The notes under the pieces were generated by a model, which had not been told where the DNA came from, did not search any database, and saw nothing but the letters and a program-made list of their open reading frames with translations. A program made the position numbers and the translations under genes. Below are positions 22,036 through 25,254 of a stretch of DNA of 25,254 bases, piece after piece. The stretch's first letter is position 1; each line of letters opens with the position of its first letter. The DNA comes from Pseudomonas sp. (GTDB taxonomy: Bacteria > Pseudomonadota > Gammaproteobacteria > Pseudomonadales > Pseudomonadaceae). The DNA lies in the NCBI RefSeq assembly GCF_030147005.1, contig NZ_JASLAW010000010.1, positions 1-25,254 on the forward strand, read 5' to 3'.

Positions 22036-23616
22036 ATGACCCAGTTCCTCGGCCACAACTACATCGGCGGCCAGCGCAGCGCCACCGGCACCACCCAACT
22101 GCAGAGCATCGACGCCACCACGGGCGAAGCCTTGCCCCAGGCGTTCTTCCAGGCGACACCGCAGGAAGTCGATGCCGCCGCCAAGGCCGCCGCTGCCGCT
22201 TACCCGGCTTACCGCGCCTTGAGCGCTTCGCGCCGTGCGCAATTTCTCGATGCGATCGCCGACGAGCTGGACGCATTGGGCGATGATTTCGTTGAGCTGG
22301 TCTGCCGCGAAACGGCATTGCCGGCCGCCCGTATCAAAGGTGAACGCGGGCGTACCAGCGGCCAGATGCGCCTGTTCGCCACAGTGCTGCGTCGCGGTGA
22401 TTTCTACGGCGCGCGTATCGACAAAGCCCTGCCGGACCGCCAGCCATTGCCGCGCCCGGACCTGCGCCAATACCGCATCGGCCTGGGCCCGGTCGCGGTG
22501 TTTGGCGCCAGTAACTTCCCCCTCGCGTTCTCCACGGCCGGCGGCGATACCGCCGCTGCGCTGGCAGCCGGTTGCCCGGTGGTGTTCAAGGCCCACAGCG
22601 GGCATATGGCGACGGCGGAGCAGGTGGCCGATGCGATCATCCGCGCCGCCGAAGCCACCGAGATGCCGGCGGGTGTGTTCAACATGATCTTCGGCGGCGG
22701 CGTTGGCGAAGCGCTGGTCAAGCACCCGGCGATCCAGGCCGTGGGCTTTACCGGCTCGCTCAAGGGCGGCCGTGCCCTGTGTGACATGGCAGCGGCTCGC
22801 CCGCAGCCGATCCCGGTGTTTGCCGAGATGTCGAGCATCAACCCGGTCATCGTGCTGCCGCAGGCGCTGCAAGCCCGCGCCGAAAGCGTCGCCCGCGACC
22901 TGACCGCCTCGGTGGTGCAAGGCTGCGGCCAGTTCTGCACCAACCCCGGCCTGGTGGTCGGCATCGCTTCGCCGGCGTTCACTGCGTTCACCCAACAGGT
23001 TGCGCAACTGATCGGCGAGCAACCGGCGCAAACCATGCTCAACGCCGGTACCTTGGGCAGCTATGGCAAGGGCCTGGAAAAACTCCTGGCGCATCCTGGT
23101 ATCGAGCACCTGGCGGGCAACGCACAATCGGGCAAGCAGGCCCAGCCGCAGTTGTTCAAGGCTGATGCAAGCCTGCTGATCGATGGCGATGAAGTGCTGC
23201 AGGAAGAAGTGTTCGGCCCGACCACGGTGTTTGTCGAAGTCGCCGACCAGGCCCAACTCAGCGCCGCCTTGCACGGCCTGCACGGGCAGTTGACCGCTAC
23301 GATCATTGGCGAACCGGCCGACCTGCAACAGTTTGCCGAACTGACGCCGCTGCTGGAGCAGAAAGTCGGGCGCATCCTGCTCAACGGTTACCCCACCGGT
23401 GTGGAAGTCTGCGATTCGATGGTTCACGGCGGGCCATACCCGGCAACCTCCGATGCCCGTGGCACCTCGGTCGGCACCTTGGCCATCGATCGTTTCCTGC
23501 GCCCGGTGTGCTTCCAGAACTACCCTGACAGCCTGCTGCCCGACGCGCTGAAAAACGCCAATCCGCTGCGCATCCAGCGGCTGGTGGATGGCACACCGTC
23601 TCGCGAATCGTTGTAA
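22036..23616 (+). CDS. 2-oxoglutarate semialdehyde dehydrogenase (ALDH superfamily)
   Basis: A 526-residue NAD(P)+-dependent aldehyde dehydrogenase of the KGSADH type, the usual length for this group. It would oxidise 2-oxoglutarate semialdehyde to 2-oxoglutarate, feeding the TCA cycle. The cofactor-binding segment is PVAVFGASNFPLAFSTAGGD and VVFKAHSGHMATAE; the catalytic general base is Glu264 in PVFAEMSSINPV; the nucleophile is Cys301 in GCGQFCTNPG. KAHSGH in place of the common KPSE is characteristic of this branch. The ATG at 22036 follows AAGGAGA and is 10 bases after the previous stop; an earlier in-frame ATG inside that gene is rejected. The same enzyme also serves glucarate, xylose and hydroxyproline breakdown. 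Confidence 0.92.
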   Translation: MTQFLGHNYIGGQRSATGTTQLQSIDATTGEALPQAFFQATPQEVDAAAKAAAAAYPAYRALSASRRAQFLDAIADELDALGDDFVELVCRETALPAARIKGERGRTSGQMRLFATVLRRGDFYGARIDKALPDRQPLPRPDLRQYRIGLGPVAVFGASNFPLAFSTAGGDTAAALAAGCPVVFKAHSGHMATAEQVADAIIRAAEATEMPAGVFNMIFGGGVGEALVKHPAIQAVGFTGSLKGGRALCDMAAARPQPIPVFAEMSSINPVIVLPQALQARAESVARDLTASVVQGCGQFCTNPGLVVGIASPAFTAFTQQVAQLIGEQPAQTMLNAGTLGSYGKGLEKLLAHPGIEHLAGNAQSGKQAQPQLFKADASLLIDGDEVLQEEVFGPTTVFVEVADQAQLSAALHGLHGQLTATIIGEPADLQQFAELTPLLEQKVGRILLNGYPTGVEVCDSMVHGGPYPATSDARGTSVGTLAIDRFLRPVCFQNYPDSLLPDALKNANPLRIQRLVDGTPSRESL

Positions 23617-23635
23617 GTCACCCGCAGGAGGCTTC

Positions 23636-24499
23636 ATGTCGTTGAGTGCAGTCACCCCACACCGCGCCCGGTTGGGCGAAGGGCCGTTCTGGGATGTTCC
23701 GACCCAGGCCCTTTATTGGGTGGATATCGCCGCCCGGCAGGCCCTGCGCCTGATGGGCGGGCAGTTGCGAGTCTGGCAGTTACCCGAGCACGTCTCGGCG
23801 TTCATCCCCTGTGAAAGCGGGGATGCGCTGGTGACCCTGAGCAGCGGCGTGCACCGGCTGGACTTGACCACCGAAGCCTTGACCCTGCTGTGCGTGGCCG
23901 ACCCGCATCCGGGCAACCGTGGCAACGAAGCGCGCTGCGATGCCCAGGGCCGACTGTGGCTGGGCACCATGCAGAACAACATCGGCGCGCACGGCGAAGA
24001 CCTGCCCATCACGCGACGCTCCGGCGGGTTGTTTCGTATCGACGCCGATGGGACGGTCACGCCGCTGCTGAGCGGGCTGGGTATTCCCAACACGTTGCTG
24101 TGGAACGAGGAGAGTAGCCAGGTGCACTTTGGCGACAGCATGGACGGCACGCTCTATCAGCATTCGATCCAACCCGATGGCCAGCTCGACCCCGCCCAGG
24201 TCTGGTTCGCACCCCATGAACGCGGCGGGCCGGACGGCTCGGCCATGGACAGCGAGGGCTACATCTGGAACGCCCGTTGGGACGGCGGTTGTTTGCTGCG
24301 CCTGACGCCTGAAGGGCAGGTGGACCGTATCGTCGAACTGCCCGTCAGCCGCCCCACCAGTTGCGTGTTCGGTGGGCCTGATCTGACCACCCTGTATATC
24401 ACCAGCGCCGCCAGCCCCTTGAATCACCCGTTGGACGGTGCGGTGCTGGCCATCGAAGTGGATGTCCCTGGAAAACCTTGCACTCGCTTTGCCGGATAA
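23636..24499 (+). CDS. SMP-30/gluconolactonase-family lactonase, probable L-arabinono-1,4-lactonase
   Basis: A 287-residue six-bladed propeller enzyme hydrolysing sugar lactones to acids. Metal-site regions typical of the family are visible: Glu15 in RLGEGPFWD, GNEARCDAQGRLWLGTM, GIPNTLLWN with the metal Asn, and GGPDGSAMDSEGYIWNARW with the metal Asp. The C-terminus has the usual PTSCVFGGPDLTTLYITSA. In this cluster it would open arabinonolactone made by an arabinose dehydrogenase or Gcd. The ATG at 23636 has a perfect AGGAGG five bases upstream; the frame is open further up but overlaps the aldehyde dehydrogenase. The stop codon lies within a short direct repeat. Confidence 0.92.
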   Translation: MSLSAVTPHRARLGEGPFWDVPTQALYWVDIAARQALRLMGGQLRVWQLPEHVSAFIPCESGDALVTLSSGVHRLDLTTEALTLLCVADPHPGNRGNEARCDAQGRLWLGTMQNNIGAHGEDLPITRRSGGLFRIDADGTVTPLLSGLGIPNTLLWNEESSQVHFGDSMDGTLYQHSIQPDGQLDPAQVWFAPHERGGPDGSAMDSEGYIWNARWDGGCLLRLTPEGQVDRIVELPVSRPTSCVFGGPDLTTLYITSAASPLNHPLDGAVLAIEVDVPGKPCTRFAG

Positions 24500-24528
24500 C
24501 TTTTATAGGAAGATAACTTTTGTAGGAA
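24495..24528 (+). repeat. 17-bp direct repeat at the lactonase stop codon
   Basis: GATAACTTTTATAGGAA (24495-24511) is followed at once by GATAACTTTTGTAGGAA (24512-24528), one base different. The lactonase stop TAA is in the first copy. It abuts REP copy C and may be a scar of its insertion or local slippage. Confidence 0.8.
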
Positions 24529-24536
24529 CAGGTGTC

Positions 24537-24634
24537 TTGTGGCGAGGGAGCTTGCTCCCCGCTGGGGTGCGAAGCGCCCCCAAAAAGCTGGGGATTGCTG
24601 TGCAGTCCAGCGGGAGCAAGCGCCCTCGCCACAA
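24537..24634 (+). repeat. REP-like palindromic element (copy C)
   Basis: TTGTGGCGAGGG (24537-24548) pairs perfectly with CCCTCGCCACAA (24623-24634). Pairing continues inward as GAGCTTGC, CTCCCCGCTGG and their partners, with the GGGGTGCGAAGCGCCCC hairpin and an ATTGCTGTGCAGT hairpin inside. It is in the same orientation as copy B. Placed between the lactonase and araF, it probably separates expression of enzyme and transporter genes. Confidence 0.85.
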
Positions 24635-24660
24635 CAAGTGTGCTTCTACAGTGCAACTCA

Positions 24661-24677
24661 AAAACAACAACAAGGAG
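24661..24677 (+). promoter_or_regulatory. araF ribosome binding site with overlapping Crc/Hfq motif
   Basis: AAAACAACAACAA (24661-24673) contains two overlapping AACAACAA matches to AANAANAA and runs into the ribosome binding site AAGGAG (24672-24677), eight bases before the araF ATG. Binding of Hfq/Crc would directly block ribosome access. Motif seen; function inferred from the pseudomonad system. Confidence 0.55.
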
Positions 24678-24685
24678 TCACCCGT

Positions 24686-25254
24686 ATGAATCGTCGTCGT
24701 GGTTTGCGTTCCCTGTGCTGCGCCGCTGTGGCGGTCTCGGCCATGAGCTTGAGCGGCCTGCTGCTGGCCGCTGAAGAAGTGAAAATCGGCTTTCTGGTCA
24801 AACAGGCCGAAGAGCCGTGGTTCCAGACCGAATGGGCGTTCGCCGAAAAAGCCGGCAAGGAGCACGGTTTTACCGTGATCAAGATCGCCGTGCCGGACGG
24901 TGAGAAGACCCTCTCGGCCATCGACAGCCTGGCCGCCAACGGCGCCAAGGGCTTTGTCATCTGCCCGCCGGACGTGTCGCTCGGCCCTGCGATTGTCGCC
25001 AAGGCCAAGGCCAACGGCCTCAAAGTGATCGCCGTGGACGACCGCTTCGTCGATGCCAAGGGCAAGTTCATGGAAGACGTGCCGTACCTGGGCATGGCCG
25101 CTTTCGAAGTGGGCCAGAAGCAGGGCGCCGCCATGGCCGCCGAAGCGAAAAAACGCGGCTGGGACTGGAAGGACACCTATGCGGTGATCAACACCTTCAA
25201 TGAACTCGACACCGGCAAGAAACGCACCGACGGCTCGATCAAATCCCTGGAAGA
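24686..25254 (+). CDS. araF: L-arabinose ABC-transporter substrate-binding protein, 5' part
   Basis: The frame runs off the right edge after 189 codons, out of about 330 expected. A signal peptide is seen at residues 1-28 or so (RRR, then a hydrophobic stretch ending LLLA). The mature part resembles E. coli AraF closely as remembered: IGFLVKQAEEPWFQTEW carries the Lys, Glu and Trp equivalent to ligand residues Lys10, Glu14 and Trp16; IAVPDGEKTLSAIDSLAANG, GFVICPPD, VIAVDDRFVDAKGK (ligand Asp) and NELDTGKKRTDGS follow. It delivers L-arabinose from the periplasm to an AraG/AraH-type importer, which should lie to the right. It is in the same direction as the catabolic operon but separated by 186 bases with a REP element. 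Confidence 0.95.
   Translation, partial: MNRRRGLRSLCCAAVAVSAMSLSGLLLAAEEVKIGFLVKQAEEPWFQTEWAFAEKAGKEHGFTVIKIAVPDGEKTLSAIDSLAANGAKGFVICPPDVSLGPAIVAKAKANGLKVIAVDDRFVDAKGKFMEDVPYLGMAAFEVGQKQGAAMAAEAKKRGWDWKDTYAVINTFNELDTGKKRTDGSIKSLE

Noticed and set aside
22012..23655. Long open frame (547 codons) on the minus strand opposite the semialdehyde dehydrogenase
   Set aside because: Mirrors the third-position GC bias of the real gene; low-complexity product with no recognisable motif and no upstream signals.

Overview
The window looks like a chromosomal segment of a Pseudomonas from the P. fluorescens group. The evidence is GC-rich coding with strong third-position bias, a membrane PQQ glucose dehydrogenase next to an OprB porin, a XenA-type old yellow enzyme, a TonB siderophore receptor, and GC-rich REP-type palindromes whose arms read GTGGCGAGGGAGCTTG. 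Genus is fairly certain; species cannot be told from this sequence alone.

Layout. (1) 1-5336: a REP-like repeat, a possible 54-residue membrane protein, and xylR (AraC-type, D-xylose). XylR runs into the convergent pair gcd-oprB; gcd starts at 5336 and a strong hairpin separates it from oprB. (2) 5337-6861: a divergent promoter region with a perfect 12-bp palindrome and an Nramp-family transporter lacking the canonical metal-site motifs, closed by a strong hairpin terminator. (3) 6947-9935: on the minus strand, a bestrophin and a dCache chemoreceptor that carries the amino-acid-type ligand motif. (4) 10277-12156: a two-gene unit of an unrecognised protein with two possible winged-helix segments, two bases upstream of a membrane diguanylate cyclase. 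(5) 12173-13700: an ArsR regulator divergent from xenA with a perfect 10+10 inverted repeat between them, and a textbook terminator after xenA. (6) 13760-16980: a Fur-like site, a TonB receptor, a REP element whose right arm continues into a 35-bp tandem repeat, and an unrecognised 199-residue protein with two membrane helices. (7) 16996-25254: an L-arabinose/aldonate oxidation cluster.

The last region is the most coherent system. A FadR-type GntR regulator and an IlvD-family L-arabinonate dehydratase are read leftwards. An MFS carrier, a GguC/AraD1-type FAH-fold protein, a 2-oxoglutarate semialdehyde dehydrogenase, an SMP-30 lactonase and the arabinose-binding protein AraF (cut by the window edge) are read rightwards. 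Together they fit the non-phosphorylative route L-arabinose -> arabinonolactone -> arabinonate -> 2-keto-3-deoxyarabinonate -> 2-oxoglutarate semialdehyde -> 2-oxoglutarate. Two sites fitting TNGTNNNACNA flank the divergent promoters, and each touches a TATAGT -10-like hexamer, so autoregulated repression by the GntR protein is a specific, testable model. No arabinose dehydrogenase is visible; it may lie beyond the right edge, or Gcd may do this step in the periplasm, with the MFS carrier importing the acid. AANAANAA tracts (the Crc/Hfq catabolite-repression motif of pseudomonads) sit at the ribosome binding sites of xylR, the MFS gene and araF.

Most large antisense reading frames are by-products of GC-rich codon use and are not annotated.
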